A stretch of DNA of 64,000 nucleotides from contig VNKQ01000004.1 in the NCBI GenBank assembly GCA_016508695.1, positions 2,480,001-2,544,000 on the forward strand. Direction: 5' to 3'. Both the position numbers and the translations under genes were made by a program. The stretch comes from Hyphodiscus hymeniophilus. Lineage: Eukaryota; Ascomycota; Leotiomycetes; Helotiales; Hyphodiscaceae. Shown one piece after another: positions 34,702 through 47,172 of the stretch. The notes beneath the pieces are model-generated. The model had not been told where the DNA came from and ran no database searches. It saw nothing but the letters and a program-made list of their open reading frames with translations. Numbering within the stretch: the stretch's first letter is position 1; each line of letters begins with the position of its first letter.

Positions 34702-36199
34702 GATTAAGTACTAGACAGAAAGGATATTGAATGAATGTGAATTGCGAGCCTCGAAAGAGCGTAAAAGGAGCGTGAGATATTGACTGAACAGAGAAGAACA
34801 GAAACAAACATGAGCCCCAGGACAGGTGAGGCAGTATATGAAGAAATTGGTATTAGCCATGGCTTTGGGTGGCGGGACCGTTAGCAGTGAGTAATCCAAC
34901 GAGAGTCGAGACCTCTGTGAAGAAGATGTTTGTGGAGAGCTGAACCTGCGAAAGCAAATCCAATAGCCTCATAATTCCATGGGCAAATGAAGCCTTTGCC
35001 GGCAGGGAAATTGGTGGCGGATTCGCTAGAACCAGGCTAGACTTCTCTGGAGAACTCGACTACTGTACGCAGAACTTACACAGAGGGGAAGTGATTCTAT
35101 TATTGTGAGACTTCACTGGTCTTATAATCCGAATGGCTTGTTGAAACAAGTGCATTCGTCTGGCGCATTGGGTTTTGTGAACTTGTGGATGCTATTTGTT
35201 GACGGTCCACGGGGTTGAGTGCAGATGTCGCTCTGTGTACTTGTACCTGCATTTTGACGACCAGCCACGGATCAGGCCTTGAGCCCACATGGAACCCTGG
35301 AGCCAAGCATTAGTCTACCCAGAAGGGAAGAAAGGCATCGCATGATCAGCTCGAACATCTGGAGAAAGATCTGTTGCGATATGTAACGATCCCCGACTTT
35401 GTCCACGCTGTCGGAAAAGGATCTTCGATTGTCTGTGATGCATCCTGTTGAATGAATAAGCAGAGATTTAAAGCTTGGAATTCATCGAGGAGAATGGAGA
35501 GACGAATACTGTAAGCAATGCTTTACAACCCCTCCTTTCTTTTCAATTGGCGCCTAACCAAAAGGAGAGAGTGGCTTACTGTATTAGAGTCCTGATAGCC
35601 TGCTTCTACTTAGAGCCAGATCCATTTATTGCGCCTCGGTTGATTCTCTCCTGGAACGGGATTCTAAAGCGTGACTCTTAAGCTTCCAGTCAGTTGGGCG
35701 CACCATAGAGGCATAGTGTCAAATGCATGAATAGAATCAACAGAAGGCAAGTCACATTAAAACCGGGACAATTGGACCGAGATATGTTGAAGAGAGTTCG
35801 GGGAACTGAAAGCAACAATTTTTCTTGAGCAGCAAAGGTGTGAAAGTTATTGCATGCTTCACTGCGTACAGCATACTGCACACGGAATGGCCATTCAACA
35901 ACGTACGAGATACCAAATATGGCCTCAACGCTGCACTGTTCGAGATATCTCGAAGCCAAGATTGTCAAACTTGTAAGCAATCACCATAATACCCAGTTAC
36001 GTAAGATCGTAAGAATTGAAGCCATGCTCGTAGGCAAACCAGGCCGCATTACAGTTCCCCCGCCCCATACCCCGCGTCGAGCCTCGGTATGTCTTCATAA
36101 TGGACCGTAGTCTTGGAAGACATTTTTATTTAAATCATTAGCCCCACACAATTGTACCAAAAAAATCCTTTAGCAATAGTTTTCTATATTAAAGTGCAG
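34702..36199. other. Intergenic, divergent 1.5-kb gap
   Basis: Shared upstream region of the wall-protein gene (-) and the hydrolase gene (+). No convincing coding frame, repeat or RNA gene. Confidence 0.5.
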
Positions 36200-37321
36200 A
36201 TGGGTTCAGAATCGTTCATCCAGAGCCAGCCCGGCAAGTTCTTATTCACGCTTTGGGCAATCTCTCTCAATGCCATCCGTCTCCCCTTTTGGATGATCTA
36301 CTTCATCCCCTCATTTCTCCGCCCAACTCCCAAATGGACCTATAAACAAGCGATCAGCGTCCGCATACTCAAAGCTGCAGTCAGATATATGGGAGATGTC
36401 GAAATTGCCACACCACTATTTCTCGAGGCGGGAAAAGAAGGCGACAAGTTCGTTACAATTCAACCAGGCAAGCCGAACAGATACATCGGGGTCGTAGCGA
36501 TAGATCCAGAGATAACGACAATTCCCATCGGTGGCACGTGGTATCCAAAGCCTCCTCCTTCTGGATCAGATGGAAATGTTGTGCTTCATTTCCATGGCGG
36601 AGCCTACATTGTCGGGGATGGACGAACAAAAGATGCTGGCTTTGCTGCAAAAACTCTTTTAGACAACACAGCCGCCGACCATGTTTTCTGTCCGCAATAT
36701 CGCCTTGCCTCAAACCCAGGTGGCCGTTTCCCTGCTTTCTTGCAGGACGGCATCACATCGCTCCTCTACCTCACCGAGACCCTCAACATACCAGCAGAGA
36801 GAATCATCGTGTCTGGGGATAGTGCAGGCGCTAACCTCTGCCTCTCTCTTCTCCGCTACATCCACGACAACCCCGAAGCAAAACTCTCTAATCCCGCTTG
36901 TGCCTGGCTGTGGTCAGCCTGGGTGAACCCTGGTGGTGCCTTGGTACCGGGCGCCTTCAACGAGTCCCCTCACCAACCAACGGACTACCTCTGCTATGGG
37001 TTTGTAGCATGGGGTGCTAGGAGTATCACGCCTAGCAAAGCCACTGGCATCTCTCTAGAGCACCCTAACATTTGCATAAAGGGCAACGCATTCTCTACTC
37101 CCACTCCGCTGTATTTCTCCGTTGGGGAATGCGAGATGTTGTACCATGATGATGTGAAGACCTTTGAGGAGTTCAAGGCCATACCAGGAAACAAGGTTGA
37201 ATTGGAGATCGAGAAAGCAGCAGTTCATGATATCATTTTGGTTGGCCATGCTGTAGGTTTCCAAAAGGAGGCTGCATTGGCGGCGAAGAAGGCGGGAGAA
37301 TTCTTGAAGACTTGTTTGTAA
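36200..37321 (+). CDS. Alpha/beta hydrolase, hormone-sensitive-lipase-like esterase
   Basis: Intronless, 373 residues. I start at ATG 36200 (MGSESFIQSQPGKF) because the upstream extension has no ATG. An N-terminal hydrophobic stretch (about residues 12-32) may anchor it in a membrane. The oxyanion-hole motif HFHGGAYIVG (about residues 131-140) and nucleophile elbow SGDSAGANLCLS (about 212-223) place it in the alpha/beta hydrolase-3 (HSL/acetyl-esterase) group. The catalytic Asp probably precedes the C-terminal helix near VGECEMLYHDD, and the His is in AAVHDIILVGHAVG. An N-terminal lid-like region precedes the core. Likely an esterase on small acyl esters or lipids; substrate unknown. Neighbours give no pathway hint. 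Confidence 0.88.
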   Translation: MGSESFIQSQPGKFLFTLWAISLNAIRLPFWMIYFIPSFLRPTPKWTYKQAISVRILKAAVRYMGDVEIATPLFLEAGKEGDKFVTIQPGKPNRYIGVVAIDPEITTIPIGGTWYPKPPPSGSDGNVVLHFHGGAYIVGDGRTKDAGFAAKTLLDNTAADHVFCPQYRLASNPGGRFPAFLQDGITSLLYLTETLNIPAERIIVSGDSAGANLCLSLLRYIHDNPEAKLSNPACAWLWSAWVNPGGALVPGAFNESPHQPTDYLCYGFVAWGARSITPSKATGISLEHPNICIKGNAFSTPTPLYFSVGECEMLYHDDVKTFEEFKAIPGNKVELEIEKAAVHDIILVGHAVGFQKEAALAAKKAGEFLKTCL

Positions 37322-37564
37322 TGTGAAGTAAGAATAGATAATGCTGGAAGGCATCAATAGAAGTAGATCAAACTTAACAGCATCAACCCAGTCAGTCACT
37401 CGACTGCGCGTTTTAAGGTCGGATAGAGGTTTGCTCGAGATCAGCCCGTGGGGCCCGTACTTCTAGCAAGGCTGGAGTGGCACTAACCAATATCTCCACT
37501 ACTCTTTCGTCCTCCCTCCAAAGTAGCAGCTCAAGAACCCAATCACTCCTTTCGAATTTCAAAA

Positions 37565-38430
37565 ATGCCCATTAAAGCGCTAACATTCAAGGGCGAGAAG
37601 AAGGCAAAAAAGCGCAAGCGTGTCGACGTGGCCTCCAAATTCGACGACCCCTCAATTTCTGCATCCCTCACAGCCTCGAAACCAAACGAAGGCCCTGTCG
37701 AAGACGACAGCTGGGTGACCGCTGAAGCTACCAACGATGTCGTGGGACCGATCATAATCGTGCTGCCCACTGACCCCCCGACGTGTATCGCGTGCGATAC
37801 GAACGGGAAGGTGTTCGCGAGTCCGTTGGAGAACATCGTGGACGAGGATCCAAGCACGGCGGAACCGCACGATGTTAGGCAGGTCTGGGTTGCGAATAGA
37901 GTGGCGGGCACGGAGACGTTTACTTTCAAGGGGCATCACGGAAGGTGAGTTCTTGCCCCAGAGCTTGAGGGACGAGGCTTAATTGGAGCAGGTATCTGAG
38001 TTCTGATAAATTCGGCATCATGTCTGCGAATACGGAGGCTGTTTCGCCCCTCGAATCCTTCCTCTCGATACCCACGGCGGATACGCCGGGTACCTTTCAG
38101 GTACAGACCCTTCGGGATACCTTTCTGACTGTCAAGTCTTCGACGAGCTCGAAATCAAGTGCGTTGCCAGAGATACGAGGAGATGCGGAGGGAACTACAT
38201 TCAACACTACATTCAGGATACGGATGCAAGCAAGGTTTAAGCCGAAGTTGAAAGCGTCTAAAGAGGAGAAGGCCAGAGAGAAGATCAGTACGAAGGAGCT
38301 TGAAGCTGCGGTTGGAAGGAAACTTGACGAGGGAGAGGTAAGGAAGTTGAAGAAAGCTAGGAGGGAGGGAGATTATCATGAGGCTTTGTTGGATATCAAA
38401 GTCAAGAACAAGCACGATAAGTACAGTTGA
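37565..38430 (+). CDS. FRG1: FRG1-like protein
   Basis: Two exons, 37565-37944 and 37992-38430, with a 47-bp GTGAGT...GCAG intron; 272 residues. The N-terminus (LTFKGEKKAKKRKRV) matches the basic start of human FRG1, a conserved nuclear/nucleolar actin- and RNA-associated protein found with spliceosomes. The beta-trefoil core follows: FASPLENIVDEDPSTAEPHD, then HHGRYLSSDKFGIMSANTEA restored by splicing, and TFQVQTLRDTFLTVKSSTSS. The C-terminus ends VRKLKKARREGDYHEALLDI with KVKNKHDKYS, a close match to the animal protein's end and the strongest evidence. Role in ribosome biogenesis or splicing is by homology. Confidence 0.92.
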
Positions 38431-38855
38431 GATATTGAGCGAAGGATGAGATACCAAAGACCCACATTGCTCCAGATGGAGGAGTGCTGAGCGGCAGTCA
38501 CCCAGGTTATCGCCCAACGAAAGCGAGGCAGGCCACTGCATATGCAGGCCGAATGTTTAGTCGTCGCTACAGGATGTCACCATAGCCGCAATATGTAGAA
38601 CCAGGATGAATGGGTGGAGCGCAGGTCAAAAATAGATCACGTGATTCTAAATATGCTCGTCGAGTTTCCATTACTTTCACACCATTTGACATGATACTTT
38701 TGATAGCTAAAGGCTTTTTCGAACAAGATTATAATCAAGCCAATGTTTCTTGTCATCAAAAGTGTCATCAATGCGTTGACCCGGCAGACATGAAGAAAAT
38801 ATAAAAACTTCTCGTTCAAAATTCTCAACCACGAAAATCACTACATAAACTCAGG
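38431..38855. other. Intergenic gap between FRG1 and WDR89-like gene
   Basis: 425 bp holding the FRG1 terminator region and the next gene's promoter. A TCACGTGA motif is at 38637-38644. No coding signal. Confidence 0.5.
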
Positions 38856-40235
38856 ATGTATTCCCTTTCCACAACTTCCTCCTTCCACATCTCCGATCCA
38901 GTTTCAACCTACGTCTATGACATAGTACCCGTCTCTGGCGGACTGGCTGCCATTTCATCAGATGACAGTCTCCGGTTCTTTGATCCCACGAATCTCGATG
39001 CGGGCCCTATCAGCTCTGTCAGGAGGGTAAATACCGATGTTACGTGCATGAAGGCGCTCGGTGGGGAAGATTCCGGCAATACGGCAGTTATTTGCACAGC
39101 TGGGCGAGATGGGAGGGTGTCCATGGTAGATCCGAGGAGTGGTACGAAGATTGGGGAGGTTGCTTCTGGTTAGTGGTGTTTTATGATGTGACCGTGAAGC
39201 AGTTCCAGCATTTTCTTCAGGACGCCGGAGATCTCTTGATCATAGGAGTCTGTTATCAGAAGCCCAATAGATGCTAGTGCTGATATGGAGGCTTAGTCCT
39301 GGTTTCGAGAGCTATTTTTTTGTATCTTGTCTTTTCTATTCATTCAGGCTAGTGTCAGAAAGGATCAATTTGACGGTCTCTTAGAGCAGAATGCACCAAT
39401 ATTGTCACTGGCAACTTCATATCCTTATGGTCTTGCTGCTGGCACGGAATTGACAAACCATCAGGCGACAATTTCTATTTGGTAAGCTGCCTGGCCTGCA
39501 AGATATTCCCAAGCTATCATCTAATCTTGGTAGGGATACAAGACAATATGACAAGCCAGTTGTGCAATACGTTGAAAGTCATAGCGATGATATCACAGAA
39601 CTACAATTCCATCCCTCTCGGCCCCAGATCCTACTCTCGGGTTCAACAGATGGCCTAGTGAACATTTACAATACCACTATTGCGGACGAGGAAGAGGCAC
39701 TTCACCAAACCATCAACCATGGCCACTCAATCCACCATGCCAACTTCCTCAGCGATGTTGATATCTTTGCTCTATCACATGACGAGAAGTTCTCGATGTA
39801 CGAGCTGGTGACCAATCCCGAAGAGGGAGTGGAAGAGCCTGCCCCCGCCCATTTCGGTGATATGAGGGAGATGCTCGGCGGCGAGTACATTGCAAATGTT
39901 CTCAGGAGAGCGGATGGTGGAGCTGTAGTTGGGGTTGGAAGTCACAGGTTAGTCGCAACAGGCGCTTCCCTTTGCAACAGAACTGATTCTCTATAGTCGG
40001 GAAAGCTTCGACTTGATCCAGCTGAAAAATAATCCACCGTGGGAGTTCGTGCCAGAATCAAAGGTCACATTGCGAACAGCCCATGCATCAGAAATTGTCC
40101 GGTCATTTTGTTTTCTGGATTCGGTGAGTTGTCTATCAAAACCCTGCATCATTCAATTGCTCACGTATCAATTAGCACAAGATTGTATTGACCTGTGGAG
40201 AGGATGGAGAGATCAAAGCTTGGAAGGGGGACTGA
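38856..40235 (+). CDS. WDR89: WD40-repeat protein, WDR89-like
   Basis: Five exons: 38856-39168, 39385-39481, 39534-39947, 39997-40123 and 40176-40235, with introns of 216, 52, 49 and 52 bp. Phases agree and give 336 residues. Beta-propeller signatures are clear: GLAAISSDDSLRFFDP, TAGRDGRVSMVDPRSGTKIG, ATISIWDTRQYDKP restored across intron 2, SHSDDITELQFHPSRPQILL with SGSTDGLVNIYN, and the last blade CGEDGEIKAWKGD. Repeat order and the HSDDITELQFHP blade match eukaryotic WDR89. The biochemical role of that family is poorly defined; propellers act as scaffolds. Exon 2's acceptor (CTCTTAG|AGCAG) was chosen for phase; a longer first intron is the least certain point. Confidence 0.88.
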
Positions 40236-40598
40236 GTAAAGGGTGGCAAAATAGTTGTGCTAATAGTGTATAGCTACAATTAACTGAAGATCATCCATAC
40301 AAATATTGCGCTGCAATTTCTTCGTCCGTATTAAATATTATTTTGATAGTATCGGTGCTGTATTGATGCCGATGGGAGAAAGTCAAGCCGGTCTTGAAGC
40401 TCGGATGGAGTTGTCGCGTGCGCGCCGCCTTGCGATTTCGTAAGCTGGAAGAGGACAGCTTGGAACAAACAAATTAATCCCACCTTTCTTCACTACCCAC
40501 GTTCTGCTTTAATCTTTCTTACATGCAAATCATCATGAACAAGCAATGGTCTTCTGCTTCTAGCCAGAAGTAACACGTATTATTCAGTGGTCCACAGC
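40236..40598. other. Intergenic gap upstream of HRD3
   Basis: Holds WDR89-like 3' end and HRD3 promoter. Pyrimidine-rich near 40490-40530. Nothing else seen. Confidence 0.5.
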
Positions 40599-43290
40599 AT
40601 GAAAACTTCAAGCCAACGGCTGCTGCCGTTGTTGATATGTAGGTCCTTGAGCCAACTTTTAGTCATAAGAGCTCATAGATATCTCCAACAGTTCTCCTGC
40701 AGATCATCGTTCCAGCGTTTGCGCGAATCCAGCAAGAGATAGATTCGACTCTCAGCGCCGAATCAAACCAACCCTCTATTGCAGCAGAATCCCCAACCCC
40801 ACAACAGAGACTACGAGAACAAGAGGACAACAGGCGGAGTGCTAGCGGTCAGCGCAAGTCTTGATATGTATACCGAGTACTCACTAACTTCCTCCAAGGT
40901 GCTGAACTTGTCGAAAAAGCCATATTCTTCCTCCGCCGATATGAACGACAGAATCCCCGTCCTTCGCGGCGGCCCTCAGGAATCATTGGGACAGCAGCTC
41001 ATTATGCCTTCGCACTTCTCCCGCGCCTATACATATCAGGCCCACCATCTGAAGGGCCAACGATAGCACAAAACGTCAAGAATCCGCTGCCAGGACCAGT
41101 CGCAGATGCTGTGCTATTGTTGCAGGAGGCGGCGCAAGTCAACAACTCAGATGCGATCTATCTTCTAGCTCAGATGAACTTTTATGGTAACTTTACACAT
41201 CCAAAGGATTACTCGGAAGCATTCAGGAGATATCACCAACTGTCTACGCTCAACGGAAATGTATCGGCGCAGCATATGCTGGGTTTCATATACGCCACGG
41301 GAATTGGGGGGGCTGTTGAGCGGGATCAGGCCAAATCATTGCTTTACCATACGTTTGCGGCGCAAGGAGGAAATACACGATCAGAAATGACGGTAGCCTT
41401 TCGACATCATAGTGGCATTGGAACGGCGAGAAATTGCGATGTAGCGATCACACACTACAAGCAAGCGGCAGACAAGGCGATTGAGTGGTATCGATCTGGG
41501 CCTCCTGGAGGCATGGCATGGGTACCGGACTCCTACCGGCTGGCAGACGATGATGGCGGAGTGTATGGAGAGGGAGCCAGTTTCTCAAGTGCCGGAAGCA
41601 ATGCCAAACAAGGAGGGGTCAACACGGATGCACACAGTGCTCTGGAAGACGTATTAGAGTATCTTGATCTGATGTCGAGAAAAGGTGACTTTAAGGCCAC
41701 ATTCAGCTTAGGAAGGATTCATTACGACGGACAGAAAGGACTTCCCAGAGATATGAAGAGCGCCAAAATGTACTTTATGAAAGTCGCGAAGCTATACTGG
41801 CAGAGAGACGGTCGAATCATCGAGAGCGACAGACCGGGGTTGGAGAAGATTGCCACCAAATCCGCTGGATACATTGGACGAATGTTTCTCAGGGGTGAGG
41901 GAGTAGAACAGAGCAATGAAAAGGCAAAGATATGGTTTGATCGAGGGATCAAGAGTGGCGACTCTGGATCTCAGTATGGGATGGGACTGATGTATCTTGA
42001 GGGTCTCGGGGTACCGAAGAACACGATCAGAGCGAATGAGTTATTCAAAGCATCAGCAGACCAGGACTATGCCCCTGCCCAGGTTGCTTTAGGCGCGCTT
42101 TATTTAGATCAAGGGACCCCCAGCGACATCCAGGTTGCCACCAAATATTTCGAATTGGCAGCACGATATGGTCTCATTGAAGCATTCTACTACTTGGCCG
42201 AGCTTATCGACCAAGGCATAGGGCGTGACCGAAGCTGCGGGCTGGCAACAGCTTATTACAAGAACGTTGCGGAGAAGGCGGAACCGTTACTATCCTCTTT
42301 CGCTGAGGCAAATAGAGCATACCAAGATGGAGACTACGAACTGGCTCTGATCGATTATATGCATGCTGCGGAACAGGGCTATGAACGAGGACAAGCAAAC
42401 GTGGCCTATTTACTGGACCAGGAGAAATCTCAATGGTCACTCCCTGCAGTCTTGTCGCTCGCTAGCCCACGGCCTTCATTGCTGCAAAATGCAGCACTTG
42501 CCTTAATATACTGGACGCGCTCAGCAAAGCAGACCAACATCGATTCGATGGTCAAGATGGGAGACTATTATTTGATGGGCATTGGCACCCAAGCAGATAT
42601 GGAAAAAGCCGCTTCGTGCTACACAGCTGCCTCGGAGTTCCACCAATCTGCACAAGCACTTTACAACTTGGGGTGGATGCATGAGAATGGTGTTGGTCTC
42701 GATCAGGACTTTCATCTCGCCAAGAGATACTACGATCATGCTTTAGAGACAAACGACGAGGCTTATCTGCCTGTGACTTTGAGCTTGTTCAAGCTAAGGT
42801 TACGGAGCGCTTGGAATACTTTGACCCACGGGAGGGTGAACTCGATACAAGACGAGCCATGTGAGCATCATTCCCCTTGACCCATATCAAAAGCTGACAG
42901 ACTATAGCCCCAAAGAAGCAATGGTCACTGGCAGAATGGGTCAGCAATTTCCTCCGCGACGACCATCCATATTACGGGGATTCGGATTACGATGATACAT
43001 ATCTTCCGGACAATGACCCAATGCCAGGAGGAGATGCAGATGGGCTGTACGACGATATCATCGACGATGGGATTATAGAAAGCTTGATCATTATCATGCT
43101 GGCTGGGGCACTGGTGGTTCTGATATATTGGAGGCAGCAGCATCAATTGAGGCACCGGATGGGACAACAGGCGGCCGAACCGCAGGGTCAGCAGAACGGT
43201 CAGCAACCTCAGCAGGGAGATAGAGGACTGTTTCCACAACCAGGTGATCCTGATTTTAACGCTTGGGTTGCCGGCGGGGTAGGACACTAA
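40599..43290 (+). CDS. HRD3: HRD3/SEL1 subunit of the ER-associated degradation ligase
   Basis: Luminal adaptor that delivers misfolded glycoproteins to the HRD1 ubiquitin ligase (family knowledge). Exons are 40599-40638, 40692-40847, 40899-42860 and 42908-43290; introns are 53, 51 and 47 bp, giving 846 residues. Splicing of intron 1 builds the signal peptide (RLLPLLIFLLQIIVPAFA). Many Sel1-like repeats follow, e.g. AIYLLAQMNFYGNFTHPKDY, AQHMLGFIYATGIGGAVERD with QAKSLLYHTFAAQGGNTRSE, AGYIGRMFLRGEGVEQSNEK, SQYGMGLMYLEGLGVPKNTI and LYNLGWMHENGVGLDQDFHL. One transmembrane helix near residues 780-800 (SLIIIMLAGALVVLIYW) precedes a Gln-rich cytosolic tail. Intron 2 uses an AAG acceptor, which is uncommon. 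Confidence 0.93.
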
Positions 43291-43656
43291 AGGTGGACAC
43301 CAATGGACACTGTACATATTGTATATCGAATAATGCGATGGGCATCAATAGTGAACTTCTCCCAGAGCGATTAACATCGCCGTGATGATAAGTTGCTCGA
43401 GTCTAGGCTTTACCTTTTCTTTCCGTAAACAAGCTTTGCATAACTCGAGATTATTGCATGGTCATAAAACATGACTTGCTTGCTTCTAATAAATCAAGAG
43501 CCAGAAGAAACTCACTCAGTCACGTGGGCATCTCGTAAGCCGCCTCCACGTCTCACACCTCACCGGAAGAACCTCAACTCCAACCTCATCTCAACACTGA
43601 ATGCTCTACCAATCTTGATCACAGACTTACCGCCGTAGCACTAACATACAATCAAG
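43291..43656. other. Intergenic gap upstream of SFR1-like gene
   Basis: 366 bp with a TCACGTGGG motif near 43521 and a CT-rich stretch just before the start codon. No gene. Confidence 0.5.
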
Positions 43657-44619
43657 ATGTCTACACCAGCAGCTAAACGTCGTCGCATCAACACTGCCTC
43701 CCAAACACTCTCCAAACCATTCCGCTCCCCTTTCAAGACGCCGTTCAAATCACCCCTCAAGGACCCTACATCCACAACCTCCAGCAACCAATCCAGTGTT
43801 CCGACATCACTTAAGACCTCCAGATCTGAGGGTCTTTCCGTCCTCCCAGTTCTTCAAGATAGGACGCTCAACCTACCTTCCACGACACCAAACCGTCCTC
43901 GTGCAAAGAAGACTTTCTCGAGCCCAGTCACTGCCGCCCTTCTCAGTGCAGACGATGAAATCGCACCACTGTTGAAGGTACAAAGAGAGTTGGAGAGACA
44001 AATGAGAGAGGTGAAGGAGGAGCTGGAAGTAGCGGATCAGGCTCGGAAGATTGAGAAGGAGAGTCGTAAGAAAGATCCTGATGGGGAAGTTGATGCGGAA
44101 TTGGTCGTGTTGATTGAGAAGTGGAAGGGCGCGAGTCGACTTGCTGCTGAGGAGCTATTTGGGAAGGTCAGGGATAGGGTCAATAGGTATGTCTGTTATG
44201 TTAGCCGTGTGGAAGAGGTCTAATGGGGATTAGGATGGGTGGGCCGAGAGCATGGAAGGAGATGCAGAAGAAGCAACAGGAGTCTCAGAACTCGTGGGGT
44301 GAGGAGGATAAGAACAAAAACGATAACGACGATGATGAGGACGACGGAGAGAAGATGGATGCCGAGAAGAGAGATCTTTATGCGGAATACAATGTCGATC
44401 CGGAGACTGAGAATGAGAAGTCTCAGCGTGAAAAGGGTGTCGATGATACTGGAGAGCTGCCTGGACAGGAAGACGTATGTCACAATACTTCTTGAATGCT
44501 GAATACTGGATGCTACTAATGCTTGCTAGGAATTCACGATGGCGATGATGTTACGAACTTTGAACGTTGATCTTGATATCATTGGCTATGATAGACATCA
44601 ACAGAGGTGGATCGATTGA
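43657..44619 (+). CDS. SFR1: Swi5-dependent recombination DNA repair protein, SFR1/MEI5-like
   Basis: Exons are 43657-44186, 44234-44474 and 44530-44619 with introns of 47 and 55 bp; 286 residues. In fission yeast Sfr1 pairs with Swi5 to help Rad51 strand exchange. The N-terminus is basic and disordered with SKPFRSPFKTPFKSPLKDP, a feature I associate with this family's DNA-binding arm. A coiled coil (about residues 105-150: LKVQRELERQMREVKEELEV) follows, then VLIEKWKGASRLAAEELFGK-type helix, MGGPRAWKEMQKKQQESQ, an acidic linker, and the short conserved end EFTMAMMLRTLNVDLDIIGY. Domain order and size fit SFR1; identification rests on recall rather than alignment. Confidence 0.75.
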
Positions 44620-46251
44620 AACCCCGAAGACTTGCACGGAATCGACAAACTTAATCGCGTATGGCTACAGATCTAATGGCTTCTTGTTTCTATAGCACCA
44701 AGGGGCTACGACCTAAACCCTTATACTTCTTACCATAAAGGTTCGACATTAGTAGGTGGAGCTCAGACATAGATGGCTCAATAGACCAAAAAGTACACAA
44801 GTCGCTCCTCTTTTCCACTCAGACTGAAGTGTATCAGCAGTGAACTGGTGAGCACCAACACTCAAGTTGAGTGGAGGACCGAAGCTCTGTCGCAGTCCAG
44901 CAGTCCCTTGCCTCAAATTATAATCGAATGATTTACGGAGCAACCCAAAGTTTTGGGGGGCAGAGCAGGAGGAGAGCCTGCAGGCCGTACCCCACTTGTG
45001 CAAGGTACTTGCCATGTCCTACAGGCTCTCTCTTGCATTTTACCATGTCGGCCAGGGCCTGTATACATGATCTGGGATACCTCAAGCACGCTTGCCATTT
45101 GGAGAAGATCTTCGAGGCCTAAGAAGCTATTGGAGGATTATTCTGCTTCCACGCTTCGAATCCGTTTGCCATGAGAATAGTGCGAAAGGCTACGAGCGGG
45201 AATTATGCAGCTATCAGTTGATGGCGCTTCATTTTTCCTGCTTATCAAGCCTCTGGTAGGCCGTAGGAACTACCATCATGATTCAAAGCGTCACATATTC
45301 ATGCTTGTTATATTAAGTTGTATGACGCTTAGCATTACGTTTTCTTTTGAAGGCCGTCTAAACACCATGAGAATATGGGCTCGTGGGTTTTGAAATTCAT
45401 TGAGCCTGCTGTGGCCGTGAAAGTCGGGTCCTCTGCTTGATTGCGGATACCAAACATTCATTTTTCAATCAAATATTGAGGGAGGATGCGATGGAAGTTC
45501 CAAGCAGTGGAGGTGGTCGCTGAATGGCCTGATCAAAATGATCCGCACCGGATGCTCCAGCGAGAATAGTGTCGGCTAAGTGCTCTCACCAAATCCAAGG
45601 GCGTAGCTTGCGGTCTTCCTTGGGATAAAGGCCTAAGATCATAACCGGGCCCGACTTCTGAAGCGGAGGTCCTAAATGTAAATTTCGTGGTTCGGGACGG
45701 CCCTCAGGTAGTGCCAAAAAAAGCCACTCAATCCCGCGGCGTGACATCAGGACCTCGTCGGTAAATATATATCCTCTGGAAGTGGGAGTTCGAAAGTTTT
45801 ATCACGAGGTGATTCACGCTTTTATATAATCGAAGATCAATGGTGCTATGAGTTGTTGGGGCGACTCGAGCTGGTGGGGGCATAAGTTGGTATTGTCCTT
45901 GACGACGATAGTCACAATAGTCACAATACCATCATCCTCAATCAATGGGACCAAGACCATCTATTGTTCGTGTTGGCTCCAAAAATAAAATAAACCCAGT
46001 TCATTTCGTAATCCAGTTTATTCTGCAATACAGTCCTTTTAGCAATCTTTTTTCCATAACAAGCAGTCTCCCCTACTACATTTGCACCCTCCTCTTCCTC
46101 TGATACAACCAACTCTCTTCCCAATACAATCTTCTTCGTCTGTCCAACAAAATTGGGTTCACCACAGCAACAAACGGAGTTCTCGATCACCGCCTTTACC
46201 AACCACAGTGCTGCCTTAACATAGCCGATCGCCATCAAGGCTTCTTCAAAA
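44620..46251. other. Intergenic 1.6-kb gap
   Basis: Small frames on both strands lack support. TATATAT and AT-rich stretches lie near 45765-45830 and again before the 2EXR gene, probably core promoter. No repeat or RNA gene seen. Confidence 0.5.
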
Positions 46252-47172
46252 ATGCAGGCACGATCGCGAACCCAGTTGTCCACGCCAACGGAGTTCCACC
46301 GCTTTCCCGAACTCCCAACGGAGCTTCGACGCATGATCTGGACTTACGTGTTCCCCCGCCGAGTCATAGACATCTTCGCTCACGATTACGAAACATGGAC
46401 CGACGACGAGCTCGACTTCATCCCGAAACGCCTGAACATGGACATTGAGACAGATCCTGGACAGGTGATCCACATGCAGAGAGTCTTCGCCCGCCTGTGC
46501 CCAACAAGACTATCAGGAGTCAACAGAGAGGCACGGAACTTCCTCCCCAGCGGATACAGAACTCGCATCAACACCGACATAACGCCACCAGAAGACTACA
46601 CCCGTCATTACAACGACGTCAGCGTAGAACCAGGCGAGACATATTTCATGGTGGACGAGGATAACTCCGTCAACTTCACCAAACTCAACTTCGACAGAGA
46701 CGTCATCTTCTTCCGTGCTCTTGGCTGCCAGCGCTCAGAACGGGGAGACGGACGTTACGGATCTCTAGAACTTGGACAGAACCTCGAAATAATCATAAAC
46801 GAGGATACGAAACCCACCCTGGAACGCATCAGGCACTTGGCGATCAGCTATGACGACGAGCAGTACTTTTGGATGGAGAAGGGGCCAGTGGGGTCGGACT
46901 GGGTGGCACCTCTCCTCCACTTTCCGAATCTCAAGACGCTCTTCGTGGTACGTGACGAGTATCGGAGAGTGCGCGTCAGTCGGCAGAAGGGGAGAATATT
47001 GAGAGGTCAGGAGATGAAGGACGACGATAAAGAGCGAGATGGTGATAACTTTGAAGAGATCACGTGGTACCTTGATTTTTTTTCGGAAAAGAATCCGGGC
47101 TGGAATCGCCCCAAGCTCATTGTTGTAAGGAATACGAAGGCGCTTCGCAGGAAAGTGGAAAGATCGAGATGA
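46252..47172 (+). CDS. 2EXR-domain protein
   Basis: Intronless, 306 residues. The N-terminal motif FHRFPELPTELRRMIWTYVF followed by PRRVIDI matches the 2EXR domain, named after its two ExR-like elements and common in expanded families of Helotiales and other Pezizomycotina. It continues LSGVNREARNFLPSGY and FTKLNFDRDVIFFRALGC, then LERIRHLAISYDDEQYFWM and FPNLKTLFVV, the usual central strands. A charged insert (GQEMKDDDKERDGDN) occurs near residue 255. Molecular function is unknown; the N-terminus is F-box-like in layout. No neighbour suggests a pathway. Confidence 0.85.
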   Translation: MQARSRTQLSTPTEFHRFPELPTELRRMIWTYVFPRRVIDIFAHDYETWTDDELDFIPKRLNMDIETDPGQVIHMQRVFARLCPTRLSGVNREARNFLPSGYRTRINTDITPPEDYTRHYNDVSVEPGETYFMVDEDNSVNFTKLNFDRDVIFFRALGCQRSERGDGRYGSLELGQNLEIIINEDTKPTLERIRHLAISYDDEQYFWMEKGPVGSDWVAPLLHFPNLKTLFVVRDEYRRVRVSRQKGRILRGQEMKDDDKERDGDNFEEITWYLDFFSEKNPGWNRPKLIVVRNTKALRRKVERSR

